NCBI RefSeq assembly: GCF_012940005.1 | Contig: NZ_SPMX01000007.1 | Location: 62,001 to 126,000, forward strand | Direction: 5' to 3' | Source of the DNA: Candidatus Accumulibacter contiguus | GTDB taxonomy: Bacteria > Pseudomonadota > Gammaproteobacteria > Burkholderiales > Rhodocyclaceae | DNA length: 64,000 nucleotides | Part shown: piece by piece, positions 48,158-57,648 of the stretch | Layout: every line of letters starts with the position of its first letter | Numbering within the stretch: position 1 is the stretch's first letter | The notes under the pieces: generated by a model | The model's database searches: none | The model's input: the letters and a program-made list of their open reading frames with translations, nothing else | Told to the model about the DNA's origin: nothing | Translations under genes and position numbers: made by a program

Positions 48158-48486
48158 TGGCGTGTTCGAGTGTCAGTTCCCTCCGGGGCTGGTTCGGCAG
48201 TTTCTGATCTTCAACCCCTGATCGACCGCCGATCGTCGAGGCGCGCGCAGCGGCGGCTGGGGAACTCCGCATCCTGCGGGCCACGTCACGAAGCTACCGG
48301 GTGGGCGCCGAGCCTTTGCCGGGGGCAGCAATCCACTAGCGAGCTTGGCAAGCGCTGTGGCGCTGGCTGGCCGGGAAAAGGCAGTCCTTATGGTGGAAAA
48401 ACCCGTTGTTGCTGTGCATACTTGCGGCGCCCGCATGATCTCCTTTGCTGCGGACCACCTCTCCCTCTCCACTCGACAGGAATCCA
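48158..48486. other. intergenic stretch before the binding-protein gene
   Basis: This 329-bp gap has no gene I can support. Open frames exist on both strands (for instance a plus-strand frame reading VVAVHTCGARMISFAADHL), but their composition and lack of family resemblance do not justify a call. CGACAGGAATCC just before 48487 is the ribosome site of the next gene. Confidence 0.4.
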
Positions 48487-49344
48487 ATGATCAAACGAAC
48501 TCTTCTCCTCGGCGGGCTTGCCGCAAGCCTTGCCATCGCCATGCCGGCCATGGCATCTGAATCGGCACTGGCCCGGATCAAGCAGTCCGGGACCCTGAAG
48601 CTCGGCTACCGCGAGAATTCGATGCCTTTCTCATTCGTCGGCGACGACAAGCAGCCGCGCGGCTATAGCGTAGACCTGTGCCGGATCGTCGCCGAGGATC
48701 TTGGCAAACAACTTGAACTGCCGAAGCTCGACGTGCGCTGGGTGCCGGTGACTGCGCAGAGTCGCTTCGAAGCGCTGAAGAGCGGGGCGATCGACCTGGA
48801 GTGCGGCAATACGACTCAGACGCTATCGCGTCGGGCCGACTTCGACTTCAGTCTGATGACCTTCATCGACGGTGCTGGCCTGTTGTTTCGCGACGGCGAG
48901 GCGCCTTCCTCCCCCGAAGCCACCAAGGGCCAACGGGTAGCGGTGGTGGCCGGAACGACGACCGAGAAGACGCTCGAGGACCTGATCAAGGCAGGCAAGC
49001 TCGATGTTCACCTGCTCAAGGTGGCAGACCATGATGCGGCCATGCAGGCCTTGAAGGACAAGACGGCCACTGCCTATGCGGCAGATCGCACGGTGCTGAT
49101 CACGACGGCCCTGGTGCGCGGGCAGGGACAGGCCTTTGCGCTTGCCACACTGCAGTTCAGCTACGAACCCTACGGCCTGGCGATGCGTCGGGACGCCGAC
49201 TTCCGTCTCGCCGTGGACCGCACCCTGGCCAGGCTCTACCGTTCCGGAGAGATCAGCCCGATTCTCGGCCGCTGGTTCGGGCAACTCGGCAAGCCGAACG
49301 ATGCCCTGCAGGCCATGTTCCTCCTCAACGGCCTCCCCGAGTAG
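48487..49344 (+). CDS. amino-acid ABC transporter periplasmic binding protein
   Basis: The 285-aa product has a signal peptide (MIKRTLLLGGLAASLAIAMP, cleavage near AMA-SES). The type II periplasmic-binding fold is of the polar amino acid family: GTLKLGYRENSMPFSF, GYSVDLCRIVAEDL, the ligand arginine region TAQSRFEALKSGAIDLECG, and RADFDFSLMTFIDGAGLLF. It resembles GltI-type glutamate/aspartate binding proteins. No permease or ATPase genes are adjacent, so it is an orphan here. It may feed a transporter elsewhere or act as a sensor. Confidence 0.85.
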   Translation: MIKRTLLLGGLAASLAIAMPAMASESALARIKQSGTLKLGYRENSMPFSFVGDDKQPRGYSVDLCRIVAEDLGKQLELPKLDVRWVPVTAQSRFEALKSGAIDLECGNTTQTLSRRADFDFSLMTFIDGAGLLFRDGEAPSSPEATKGQRVAVVAGTTTEKTLEDLIKAGKLDVHLLKVADHDAAMQALKDKTATAYAADRTVLITTALVRGQGQAFALATLQFSYEPYGLAMRRDADFRLAVDRTLARLYRSGEISPILGRWFGQLGKPNDALQAMFLLNGLPE

Positions 49345-49622
49345 GTCGCAGCGGGCGGCGGTGGGCGCCCCGCGGCACCGCCGCTGCCGTTTGCAGCAAA
49401 GATCCATCGCGTCGGCGAGGCCACGGGCGAGAGCCCATCGAGCCGGACAGTCGGGGCCGTTGTCGGCAGGGAGGCTCCGAGCAGGCGACGGCAGCCTGGT
49501 CTTTGTGCATGATCGCTGGATGCCCGAGAGCGTGCGCTCTCGTCTTTACGACGAACGACAGCTTGATGGGATGGCCAGGCGCTTGACGGGTCTACTCGGT
49601 GGCAACGCCGATATCGCGGCAT
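49345..49622. other. island right end: hairpin and C-terminal gene fragment
   Basis: A 9-bp stem (GCGGCGGTG 49355-49363 with CACCGCCGC 49376-49384) follows the binding-protein stop; it lacks a U-tract, so it is a weak terminator candidate. Further on, a plus-strand frame ending at TAA 49622-49624 reads LVFVHDRWMPESVRSRLYDE and RQLDGMARRLTGLLGGNADI. This looks like the tail of a real but unidentified protein whose front is missing. Confidence 0.4.
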
Positions 49623-49747
49623 AACAGGAAAGGAAGCGCCTCCAGGACTTCGTCGCCACGCTCGAAAAACTCGAACCGCAACGCGAACGCCTCAGGCGGT
49701 CACAGCCGGTAAACTGGCCCCCTGAGTCAAGATTGTTTTGCGTATGG
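49623..49747 (+). repeat. right copy of long direct repeat (valS 3' end)
   Basis: These 125 bp repeat 38443-38578 with two substitutions and without the 11-bp insertion. They encode the last valS codons ([20 protein letters not shown]) but have no gene in front of them. In this copy the frame would read on past the valS stop position (RRSQPVNWPPESR) to a later stop. It marks the right border of the island. Confidence 0.9.
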
Positions 49748-50038
49748 GATATCATCATGATCAATGAGAACAAGCCCTGGCAATAAAGACCGATGCCTTT
49801 CCGACCAGATCTTCGGCTTCGGCCGCCTCTCCTCCGCGTAGTGGCCTCGTGCAACGCAGCACACACCACCGGGGCAAGTCCACAACTCGCCGCACGCGAG
49901 CACCGCTCTTTCCTGAGCAACCCCGCTCGCCGCTCGCTCTGCCAGTACCCGGTCGGCTTCCCGTCAGGAGCCGCAAGACGCAAAAAACCCCGCCGCAGCG
50001 GGGTTTCGTTCCTTGCGGCGGAGTAGCCTAACCGACGC
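49748..50038. other. spacer right of the island, with PEP-CTERM gene terminator
   Basis: Apart from the terminator at 49985-50006 I see nothing assignable in this 291-bp stretch. If the island inserted into valS, this may be the DNA that originally followed valS. Confidence 0.35.
49985..50006 (-). terminator. intrinsic terminator of the PEP-CTERM gene
   Basis: A 9-bp perfect stem AAACCCCGC/GCGGGGTTT with a 4-nt loop is followed, on the minus strand, by a run of T. It lies 33 bp after the stop of the PEP-CTERM gene. Confidence 0.85.
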
Positions 50039-50542
50039 TCAGGCAACCTTACGGCGGCTGAAGCCGAGGCCAGCGAGCACTAGGCCGATCATGCCAAGCG
50101 TTGCGGGTTCGGGAAGGTCCGCCCGAATGAACGCACCTCCGCCCGAAGTGCCCAAGGCATTCTCGGTAATGGCGATGTCGATGGTATGCGAACCGGGCAG
50201 CAGGAGAATCAGGCCGTTGCTCAGCCTCGCGTCAGCCCAGGCAGCGTCGCCGTCGAAAGCATTCGACTGGATGCCGTCGTTGGCATCCGCATCGGAGGTG
50301 AACTGCAGTGCTCCGCCGTCGACCGAGTACGAGAACTCGTCGCCGATGACGAAGCCGTCGACGATCTTCACTTTCACATGCGAACCTGGGGCCACGTCAA
50401 TCGTGTAGGTATCGATGAACGACGGCGCAGTGCCGAAGCTAAAGGTTTGCCACGAGCCAAGCGGCAATACCGTAGCAGAGGCCAAAGGCGCTGCGGTGGC
50501 TAGTGCGGCCACAACGGCCAATCTTTTCCATGTCAAGAACAT
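50039..50542 (-). CDS. PEP-CTERM sorting-domain exported protein
   Basis: A 167-aa secreted protein with a signal peptide (MFLTWKRLAVVAALATAAPL, ASA cleavage), a beta-rich body (FIDTYTIDVAPGSHVKVKIV, SHTIDIAITENALGTSGGG) and a C-terminal PEP-CTERM tail: LPEPATLGMIGLVLAGLGF followed by SRRK. The tail directs processing by exosortase EpsH/XrtA-type systems, which go with exopolysaccharide-forming, floc-forming bacteria. ATG 50542 follows AAAGGAAAAA. The exosortase itself is not in the window. Confidence 0.9.
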   Translation of the reverse strand: MFLTWKRLAVVAALATAAPLASATVLPLGSWQTFSFGTAPSFIDTYTIDVAPGSHVKVKIVDGFVIGDEFSYSVDGGALQFTSDADANDGIQSNAFDGDAAWADARLSNGLILLLPGSHTIDIAITENALGTSGGGAFIRADLPEPATLGMIGLVLAGLGFSRRKVA

Positions 50543-50769
50543 GATGTTTTTCCTTTCGTTAGGTATATGGTCACCAATTGCGGCCGGAAATCCCCAGCTT
50601 TTGGTTGCCCAACACGTAAGCAATGACCGTGCCAGTCATTAATTTCTTTTTTGATCAGTATGTTACAATAACGATTCGACTGACACTGTAAAAAAAAACC
50701 GACACTCCACCTGGCGAATATTGTTGCGTCCCGCCGTATTGACGTCGATCGGTCGCACGTGCAGGCTCC

Positions 50770-52797
50770 TCAAAGGACGAAATCCGCTGCGCTGAGACCG
50801 AGACTCGTGCCCACGAGAACCAGCGTGAAGTCAGCCTCGATCTTTCCGTCGGCGTCGGCCTGGATGATGGTATTGCCGCGAATCTCGAACCACGTGACGC
50901 TGTCGCTGAACACGTTGGCACTTTGCCCCGCAAAGACAAAAAATAGGACAGCGCTGGCGAATCGACATCTGTTGCCCGGGCGGACACTCCGACCGTCGTT
51001 CCGTTCGCGGCACCCTCGGCAACGCTGTTCGCGGCCGGGTCGTCGTCGGTCAGGCCGGGGCGTCGTTTGCGCCATGGATCGTCACGGTCAGGGTGGCGGT
51101 CGACGTCGCTTCAGCAGCGTCCTTCATGGTATACGTGAAGACGTCGACCAATTGCCCTTGAGCGTCGAGCGCCTGCACACTCTCCTTCTGATCATCGAGC
51201 GTGTAGCGGAACGCGCCGTCTGCCCCCAGGACGAGGAAGCCGAAACTGCCGGCGATGCTCGCGGCCACGCCCGTCGCCAACGGCCCCACGAGTGTGCCCG
51301 CAGCATTCGAGGAACCACGCGCCGGCTGCCGTATCGCCGGGACCGATGTCGCCGAAAACAGCGGTCAGGCTGCCGGATGGGCTTTCGCCATCGACTTGCG
51401 AACCGATGATCTTGAAATCGACGAGCAAGCCTTTCTCGTTGTCGATGATCTTCGGCTGCGCGGATTCGATGCGCAGCGAATCGGCGGTTCCCCTCCCGTC
51501 ATTGCTCAGAAGCACGCCGAGCAGGAACGGGCTCGCTGGCTCGACGACATCGTCCGTGAACGGGTCGTCCGAAACCACATTGCGCTCCTGGAAGTAGTCG
51601 AGCGTCAACTCTGCCTGCGGCAGCACATGGACGGTCACCGGATCGAGCTGGATGAGGTGATCGTGGCTCTCGGTCACGTCGCGGAACGAAAGCGTTCCTC
51701 CGATCCGGTAGGCCGCCGGTCCCTCGGGGGCAGCCAGTGTCGAGGGCAGGAAGGTGTCCTCCGACGTGAACGAGCCGCCGGCAGCGAGGCCGTCGGCCCC
51801 ATCGAGGGCGTCGATCCCGGACAGATAGTCGTTACTGATGCCGAACACATTGCTCGCGACGACGTTGCCGGCAAGGTCGGTAATGACCAGGTTCAGTGCG
51901 ATCTGACTCAAATCCTCGTCGTCCGATTCCAGCGTGAGCGACCCGATGAAGGCTTGCCGGCTCATCACCAGGTCCTGTTCGATCCGCAAGCGAATCGTCG
52001 CGCAAACTCCTTCGACCTGCTTCAACTGCTCGATCTGCAGTTCGACCTGGGCCTCGCGTACGTTGTTCAGCAGCGCCTGGTCGTAGGCATCGATCTGGTA
52101 CGCGCGGAAATCCGCATGCGTGAGTGCCCGCTCGGCCAAATCGTCGACCTGCGTCACCCCGTCGAAGCGCGGCCCCGATGATCAACCCGCCGACGATCTT
52201 CAGGCCGAGTGGCAAGAGGCAATCCGGAACCTCGCCGGGCTCGTCGCAATGCACGTTGGTCGGCGTTTCTTCCTGCGGATTGCCGATGTAGCGGACCCCT
52301 GGGCCACTGGGAGACGACTCGCCACCACCACCGCCACCGCCGCTACCAAGACCGCTGCCACCGCCGTCAGGACCACTCACGAACACCCCTGGGGAGCCCG
52401 GCGGACAGGGCGGACGGGCAGAGTCCGGACCGTCGTAACCGACCGGCACTTGGCGCTCCACGCGGTTGGGCCCGCACGGGTAGTCGTAGTTCATTCCCCC
52501 GGAACTAGCACCGGTGCCCACGCATGCCGTCGGATCGTAGCCATCTGGCCAGGACGGTGCACCGGTGGGACGAGAGGAGGGCGCGCCTTCGGGATGATCG
52601 TCACCCGAAGGAGTCCCCCCTGAACCGATCATATAGCAGGGATGAAAATCCCACTCCACCATGGCAAGTATAAGGTGATTTTTGCCAAAGAACATACTCA
52701 CCGGAACAGATGAAAGAGATCGCCGGCACGACTGGAGATCGCTCTCGTTCTCGCCCGCACTGGCAATCAGTACGCTTACCAGATGCCGCTGCAGCAT
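50770..52797 (-). pseudogene. large VCBS/RTX-type extracellular protein, broken by several frameshifts
   Basis: Pieces in different minus-strand frames join into one secreted protein. They are a Gly/Pro/Ser-rich N-terminal region (51832-52797 frame, to LGLKIVGGLIIG), a helical to beta part from FDGVTQVDDLAERALTHADF to GDIGPGDTAAGAWFL, a VCBS-like repeat (SIAGSFGFLVLGADGAFRYT, then ATLTVTIHGANDAP), a second repeat start (ANGTTVGVSARATDVDSPAL) and an RTX-like C-terminus (TWFEIRGNTIIQADADGKIE to SLGLSAADFVL). At least one break is an extra G in GGGG near 52180; others lie near 51300 and 51057. The second repeat has lost its end. The true start is uncertain. It was probably a type I-secreted adhesin. 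Confidence 0.65.
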
Positions 52798-52895
52798 GAC
52801 CTGATTCTTGCGGACGAGACACCGGGCTGCTGTTGCGCAGCGAACTCAGAGACCAAGGCACCTGGACGTGGTGGTGCCAGGCACTGCCGCTGCAG

Positions 52896-54692
52896 TCAGC
52901 ATTCGAGCGACACCGGCAGCAGACCGCGCAGGGCGTTGCCCAGATACAGCCGGGAAGCCCCGCACAGGTCGTCGAGCCGTAGCACCTGTTCGAGCGCGCG
53001 CCCCGATTCGAGCAGTTGGCGGCGCAGCACGCCGGGCAGCAGGCCGCAGTGCAGAGGCGGCGTCAACAGCACCCCGCCGCGCTCGACGAAGACGTTGCTG
53101 CGTGCGCCTTCGCAAACCTCGCCGCGCGTGTTGAGAAAGATCGTGTCGAAGACCGCGGGACATGCCGTCAGCGCCGCCAGTGCGCGCTCATGACGGGCGC
53201 GCGCCGTGGTCTTGTAGCGCAGCAGGTAGTCGTCGTCAGGCAGCGTTTCAGCCGCCAGGCGTGCGCTCCACTGGCGGCCGGGTTGGTCCATGAAAGGCGA
53301 CGCAGTGACGCGGCAACTGCCGTCATGCGCGAGCGTCAGACGAACGCGAAAGACCCCACGCGGCCGCCCAGCAGCTTCTGCCGCCAGCACCGCGGACACC
53401 GTCGGCAGCGCACAGGCGAAACCGAGGCTGCGAGCGGATGCCTGCAAACGATCCAGGTGCAAAGGCAGCCAGGGATACCCCCCGTCTTCGAGGCGCAAGG
53501 TTTCGAACAACTCGAATCCCGGATCGAAAGCGGTCAGAAAATTCGCTTTCAGTAGACATTCCGCATGCTCGGACGCCGCATCCGCGTCGGCGACGATGCC
53601 GCTGCCCACCCCCATGCGCGCCCGCTGGCCGGTTCCCATTTCGATGGTGCGAATGGCGACATTGAAACGGCAGTCGCCAGTCGGCGCCAACCAGCCCAGA
53701 GCGCCTGTATACAGGCCGCGCGGCGATTCTTCCAGCTCGGCAATGCGCTGCATGGCGCGTATCTTCGGTGCGCCGGTGACCGAGCCACAGGGAAACAGCG
53801 CGCCGAACAGCTCGAGCAGGGGCGTTGCCGGCAATTCTGCGGCCACCGTAGACACCATCTGCCAGAGCGTGGGATAGGCTTCGGCCTCGCACAAGGCTTC
53901 GACGCGCACCTTGCCCGGCTGCGCCAGTCGTCCCAGGTCATTGCGCAGCAGGTCGACGATCATGATGTTCTCGGCGCGCTCCTTCGCCGAGGCGAGCAGT
54001 GCCGCCCGCCGCTCCTGATCGACCAGCGGCGTACCGCCACGCGGCGCCGTGCCTTTCATCGGACGCGTCACGACGCGGCTGCCCGAGCGCTCGAAAAACA
54101 GCTCCGGCGAGAAGGAAAGAATCGCTTCCTCGCCACTGCCGACGTAGCCCCCATAGCGAACAGGCTGCCGCTCGCGCAAGCGCGCATACAGCGCCAGCGG
54201 ATGACCGTAGATCCGGAAGGTCAGCGGAAAAGTGAGATTGATCTGGTAGCAGTCGCCGTCGGCGATCCAGTGACCAATCTGCCTGACCTGCTCGGCATGC
54301 TTTGCCGCATCGACGCCAGGCGACAATTCGGCGATTCCGGCCAGCCGTTGATGTTCGGGAAGCGCTGCCACTTGCTCGGCAAGGAAAGCCTCGACTGCCG
54401 GCATGTCAAGCCACTCCGCCTGCGCAAACACCCAGGCCCGCAGCAATGGCCGCCCTGGCGACGGTCTGGCGAGCGCAGGCTCGAGGCTTGCGCCGAGAGC
54501 GTAGTCGGCCGCCAGCGCCACCCAGTTTCCCGCGGCCAGTGCCATCTCGATCGTACCGAAAACCTGCGCTGGATCGGCAGCGCCGTCGAGTGCCATGGAT
54601 CGACGGCAGTTGCTCAGCAGCAGGGTATTTCCACCGTCCCCATCGAACAGGGCGAAGGGGCAGACAGCAGCCGGCGATCTGGAGGGAAGCAC
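52896..54692 (-). CDS. pabBC: aminodeoxychorismate synthase component I fused to aminodeoxychorismate lyase
   Basis: The 598-aa fusion makes p-aminobenzoate for folate. The N-terminal PabB part has DGDCYQINLTFPL, SPELFFERSG, the key lysine in RPMKGTAPRGGT, IMIVDLLRNDLGR and PCGSVTGAPKIRAM. From about residue 385 (FELFETLRLEDGGYPWLPLH) it is a PabC-type class IV PLP enzyme with RYKTTARARHE (PLP lysine) and EVCEGARSNVFV. I chose GTG 54692 because family similarity begins at LPSRSPAAVCPFALFDG; an open frame continues to 54785 and overlaps the TusA gene. PabA would be supplied elsewhere. Confidence 0.92.
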   Translation of the reverse strand: MLPSRSPAAVCPFALFDGDGGNTLLLSNCRRSMALDGAADPAQVFGTIEMALAAGNWVALAADYALGASLEPALARPSPGRPLLRAWVFAQAEWLDMPAVEAFLAEQVAALPEHQRLAGIAELSPGVDAAKHAEQVRQIGHWIADGDCYQINLTFPLTFRIYGHPLALYARLRERQPVRYGGYVGSGEEAILSFSPELFFERSGSRVVTRPMKGTAPRGGTPLVDQERRAALLASAKERAENIMIVDLLRNDLGRLAQPGKVRVEALCEAEAYPTLWQMVSTVAAELPATPLLELFGALFPCGSVTGAPKIRAMQRIAELEESPRGLYTGALGWLAPTGDCRFNVAIRTIEMGTGQRARMGVGSGIVADADAASEHAECLLKANFLTAFDPGFELFETLRLEDGGYPWLPLHLDRLQASARSLGFACALPTVSAVLAAEAAGRPRGVFRVRLTLAHDGSCRVTASPFMDQPGRQWSARLAAETLPDDDYLLRYKTTARARHERALAALTACPAVFDTIFLNTRGEVCEGARSNVFVERGGVLLTPPLHCGLLPGVLRRQLLESGRALEQVLRLDDLCGASRLYLGNALRGLLPVSLEC

Positions 54693-54723
54693 AGTGGCAG
54701 GAGCCCGTCTGCCAGGCGGCGCC

Positions 54724-54951
54724 TTACTTGCGCTTGAGGAAATACTCGAAAACCTGGTTTGCCTCGGTGCTCGACAGCAGCTCATTACCGGTCTGCCGGG
54801 CGAAGGCCTCGAAATCCTTGAGCGAACCCGGATCGGTCGCCAGTACGTGCAGCACTTCCCCTTGAGACATCTCGGACAGAGCCTTCTTGGTACGCAGAAT
54901 TGGTAGCGGGCAGTTCAGCCCTTTGACGTCTAGTTCTCGATCGAAATGCAT
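54724..54951 (-). CDS. TusA/SirA-like sulfur carrier protein
   Basis: A 75-aa protein with the CPxP motif in ELDVKGLNCPLPILRTKKAL (catalytic Cys near 14) and VLATDPGSLKDFEAFARQTG. This is the TusA family of persulfide carriers used in tRNA thiolation and molybdenum-cofactor or sulfur metabolism. ATG 54951 (MHFDREL) follows a GGGG-containing site. It lies between an M48 protease gene and pabBC on the same strand. TusA proper begins slightly differently, so it may be a TusA-like paralog. Confidence 0.88.
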   Translation of the reverse strand: MHFDRELDVKGLNCPLPILRTKKALSEMSQGEVLHVLATDPGSLKDFEAFARQTGNELLSSTEANQVFEYFLKRK

Positions 54952-54979
54952 GGCCTGGATCCCCAACGAAAGACGTATT

Positions 54980-56437
54980 TTACCCGCCATTTCGCTTCTC
55001 CTTCGCCTCTTCCGCCTGCAGCTTGCGCAATTCGCGCAGGCGGGCGTCCACCGCAGACTGTTCGAAGAAAGTGCCGTCGGAAGCCTTTTGTGCAAACTGC
55101 AGTTGTTCAACGGCCGGCCCCAACTGTCCCTGCAGAAGATAGAACTCGGCCTGCGCTCGATGCTGCTGGAGGCGCCTGCCCGCCGCCGCGAAGGTCCTGG
55201 CCTGTAGGGCATATAGCTTGTAGTCGGAACTGTAGACCTGCAATTGGGAGTCCAGAAAGAGCTGGCCCTGCTCATGGTTTCCCCCGGCAAGCAGTGCTTC
55301 GGCGTAACCATAAACCAGTGACCTGGACTGCGGATAGCGCTGCAAGGCATCACGATAGATCGCCAGTGCGCCGGCCAAGTCATTGGCCGCCATCCTGATC
55401 TCGGCCGCGAGACCGGCGGTCATTGGAGAAGACACCTTGAGCGCATTCAGCGCCTCGACTTCTCGCTGTGCGGCAGCCACTTCCTTGGCCCTCAACAGCG
55501 AGTACGCCAATCCGTAGCGGGTCGCCACCTCCGAAACATATTTCTTTTCCCGTAACTGCTTGCCAAACTCGTTGACTGCCTCGCGCGGCGTGCTCATCTG
55601 AGCGCGCAGCTTGGCGCGCACAAGATGAAAGTCCAGGCTGTCGGCTACCTGCCGATAGGGGGCACCCTGCGCCCGGTTCTGCATGTCGGAAATCCTCTCC
55701 AGGGTCAGCGGATGCGAGCGCATATAGACCGGTGCGTTGTTCTCATATACCCGACCGGCCTGCTGCAGGCGACCAAAGAAGTCCCCCATGCCGCGCACGT
55801 CGTAGCCCGCCTGGGTCATCGTCTGAAACCCCAATCGATCGGCCTCTCGTTCAAAATCACGACTGTAGGCCAGTTGCGCCTGGATCGATCCTGCCTGTGC
55901 CGACGCGATCGCAGCACTGGCCACCTGCGAGTTGGAACGGGCAGCCAATACGCCGACAGCCATGGCGATCATGCTGGCGATCGAGTTCTGCTTCTCGCGG
56001 GCAATCTGCCGTGCCAGGTGATTCTGCATGACATGCGAAATTTCATGCGCGAGTACGCCGGCCAGTTCAGACTCCGATTGCGCCGTCAGCAGCGTCCCGG
56101 TATTCACGCCGATGAAACCGCCGAACATCGCAAACGCGTTGACGGTGTTATCGCGAATGAAAAAGAACTGACAATCGCGGGACGGATTCGCACTGGCTGC
56201 TACCAGGCGGCTGCCCAGACGATTGAGGTAGTCGGTGACCTCTGCGTCGTCCACGTAGCTCGGCTCACGCAAGCGGATTTCATTCATGATGCGCTCGCCG
56301 ATCTTTCGTTCGAGTTGCGGCGAGAGTTCCGCACGCGCTGCCTCGCCAAGGTCGGGAAGCTCGTCTGCCGGCAGCGAGGAACTTCCCAACAAGGCGGCCA
56401 CGGTCAGGAATACGGCGGCACAGGTGATTCGCTTCAA
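54980..56437 (-). CDS. periplasmic M48 metalloprotease with TPR domain (BepA-like)
   Basis: BepA-type proteases survey outer-membrane assembly, degrading stalled LptD/BAM substrates. The 485-aa product starts at TTG 56437 after GGGAGCCGCG, has a signal peptide ([20 protein letters not shown]), the zinc motif [16 protein letters not shown] and the third ligand in [15 protein letters not shown]. The C-terminal half has TPR-like helices ([38 protein letters not shown]). Downstream are the TusA-like gene and pabBC on the same strand. Confidence 0.92.
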   Translation of the reverse strand: MKRITCAAVFLTVAALLGSSSLPADELPDLGEAARAELSPQLERKIGERIMNEIRLREPSYVDDAEVTDYLNRLGSRLVAASANPSRDCQFFFIRDNTVNAFAMFGGFIGVNTGTLLTAQSESELAGVLAHEISHVMQNHLARQIAREKQNSIASMIAMAVGVLAARSNSQVASAAIASAQAGSIQAQLAYSRDFEREADRLGFQTMTQAGYDVRGMGDFFGRLQQAGRVYENNAPVYMRSHPLTLERISDMQNRAQGAPYRQVADSLDFHLVRAKLRAQMSTPREAVNEFGKQLREKKYVSEVATRYGLAYSLLRAKEVAAAQREVEALNALKVSSPMTAGLAAEIRMAANDLAGALAIYRDALQRYPQSRSLVYGYAEALLAGGNHEQGQLFLDSQLQVYSSDYKLYALQARTFAAAGRRLQQHRAQAEFYLLQGQLGPAVEQLQFAQKASDGTFFEQSAVDARLRELRKLQAEEAKEKRNGG

Positions 56438-56581
56438 CGCGGCTCCCGGACATGGACGAATGGAGATGGTGCTATGATAACCAATGCACAGCCAGCGAAT
56501 TGTTACCAAGCGTTACCGAATATCACTGGCTCCATTTCGGGTACGTCCATAGGTGAGTACCCGCCTACCTCACTGACGATC

Positions 56582-57064
56582 ATGCCCGCCAACCCCCTCA
56601 CCCACTTCAATCCGCAAGGTCAGGCGCAAATGGTCGACGTCGGCGAAAAGACCGAGACTCATCGGCAGGCGATGGCCAGCGGCTGCATCCTGATGCAGCC
56701 GGAAACCCTGGCCCGGATTGTGGAGGGTTCGGCCAGCAAGGGTGACGTTCTCGGCGTTGCGCGGATTGCCGCGATTCAAGGCGCCAAACGCACTTCCGAG
56801 TTGATCCCCTTGTGCCACCCGATTGCCTTGACCAAGGTTTCTGTCGACTTTGCCATCGATAACGAAGCCAACAGCGTGCATTGCACGGCGCGTGCCGAGT
56901 GTTTCGGCCGCACTGGTGTCGAGATGGAAGCGCTTTGCGCCGCCAGTATCGGCTTGCTGACGATCTACGACATGTGCAAGGCAGTCGATCGCGGGATGCG
57001 CATTGAAAGCCTGCGCCTGCTCGAGAAAATTGGCGGCAAGTCAGGACACTGGACAGCAGGTTGA
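56582..57064 (+). CDS. moaC: cyclic pyranopterin monophosphate synthase
   Basis: MoaC works with MoaA in the first step of molybdenum-cofactor synthesis. The 160-aa product has [72 protein letters not shown] and the catalytic lysine region [12 protein letters not shown]. Length matches E. coli MoaC (161 aa). ATG 56582 ([10 protein letters not shown]) was chosen; an open frame runs far upstream but overlaps the divergent protease gene. Confidence 0.95.
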   Translation: MPANPLTHFNPQGQAQMVDVGEKTETHRQAMASGCILMQPETLARIVEGSASKGDVLGVARIAAIQGAKRTSELIPLCHPIALTKVSVDFAIDNEANSVHCTARAECFGRTGVEMEALCAASIGLLTIYDMCKAVDRGMRIESLRLLEKIGGKSGHWTAG

Positions 57065-57148
57065 GAGCAGCAGATCGCTAGATCGAACGCACTGGCGCGG
57101 AAGCCTGGCGGAAAGCAGTCGAGATCCGAGCCTGATGGCGAAAAAAAA

Positions 57149-57165
57149 ACCCGCCGAAGGCGGGT
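57149..57165 (-). terminator. intrinsic terminator of the cold-shock gene
   Basis: A perfect 7-bp stem ACCCGCC/GGCGGGT with a 3-nt loop is followed on the minus strand by nine T (57149-57141). It lies 21 bp after the stop of the cold-shock gene and may also stop moaC transcripts in the other direction. Confidence 0.88.
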
Positions 57166-57186
57166 CCCTATTGCACACCCAAAAAA

Positions 57187-57390
57187 TCAGGCGCGCGAAA
57201 TATTCGATGCTTGCTTGCCCTTCGGGCCCTGCGTCACGTCGAAGGAGACCTTTTCGCCCTCTTTGAGGGTCTTGAAACCGCCCATGGTAATCGCGGAGAA
57301 ATGGGCGAAGAGATCTTCACTGCCATCGTCCGGAGTAATGAAGCCGAAACCTTTGGCGTCATTGAACCACTTCACTGTACCTGTTGCCAT
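57187..57390 (-). CDS. cold-shock domain protein (CspA family)
   Basis: The 67-aa RNA chaperone begins [20 protein letters not shown] and has RNP motifs KGFGFI and DLFAHFSAI, then [20 protein letters not shown]. It is a complete CSD. The gene is divergent from clpS with a 258-bp gap, a common arrangement. The long 5' region would fit cold-responsive leader control, but I see no conserved cold box. Confidence 0.96.
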   Translation of the reverse strand: MATGTVKWFNDAKGFGFITPDDGSEDLFAHFSAITMGGFKTLKEGEKVSFDVTQGPKGKQASNISRA

Positions 57391-57648
57391 ATTGCCACTT
57401 CCTTGAAAAAAGACTAAACCCGGGTATCGCCCGACTTGCATGCTTCTAATTCAACACCAGCTGATCAGGGATTCCAGTCATGGACAAACACCAACCAGCT
57501 GCCTAAACTAAGAGCATGTAAGCGTTTTACGCTAGATCAGGCAGCGACGTCAAGCGTTTTCCATGTTTGCTGCCCGCAGCACCGTCTAACACCCCGAAAA
57601 TGGCATTTCTGGTATTGCGCATCCGTAAAGACTGGTTAGAATTCACGC
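57391..57648. promoter_or_regulatory. divergent cspA-type/clpS control region with clpS promoter
   Basis: For clpS, a -35-like TTGCGC (57615-57620) and a -10-like TAGAAT (57637-57642) are spaced 16 bp apart. Initiation from them would fall at or very near the clpS ATG (57649), and no ribosome-binding sequence lies between, so the clpS mRNA could be leaderless. For the cold-shock gene no promoter stands out. Confidence 0.45.

Larger units (their letters stand above)
38579..49622. mobile_element. putative genomic island bounded by duplicated valS 3' end
   Basis: About 11 kb between two direct copies of the valS 3' end carries accessory content only: a helicase remnant, a five-gene AAA/DUF4276/type III restriction-modification operon, cell-wall enzymes and a binding protein. 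Insertion at the 3' end of a conserved gene with duplication of that end is how many integrative elements enter. No integrase, excisionase or conjugation gene is recognised inside, so the element is either decayed or arose by another recombination event. The boundaries are seen directly; the mechanism is inferred. Confidence 0.6.

Noticed and set aside
48158-48486. Possible riboswitch or small RNA before the binding-protein gene
   Set aside because: GC-rich inverted pieces exist, but no conserved riboswitch core was recognised.
38579-49622. Integrase or relaxase inside the island
   Set aside because: No R-H-R-Y tyrosine-recombinase, serine-recombinase or conjugation motifs were found in any frame examined.
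52158-52623. Plus-strand frame rich in Thr/Arg opposite the Gly-rich adhesin region
   Set aside because: It is the reverse reading of Gly/Pro/Ser repeats; composition only, with no start or motif support.
55625-56581. Long in-frame extension upstream of moaC
   Set aside because: It overlaps the divergent M48 protease gene on the other strand and precedes the family start (LTHFNPQG), so it is a shadow of that gene.
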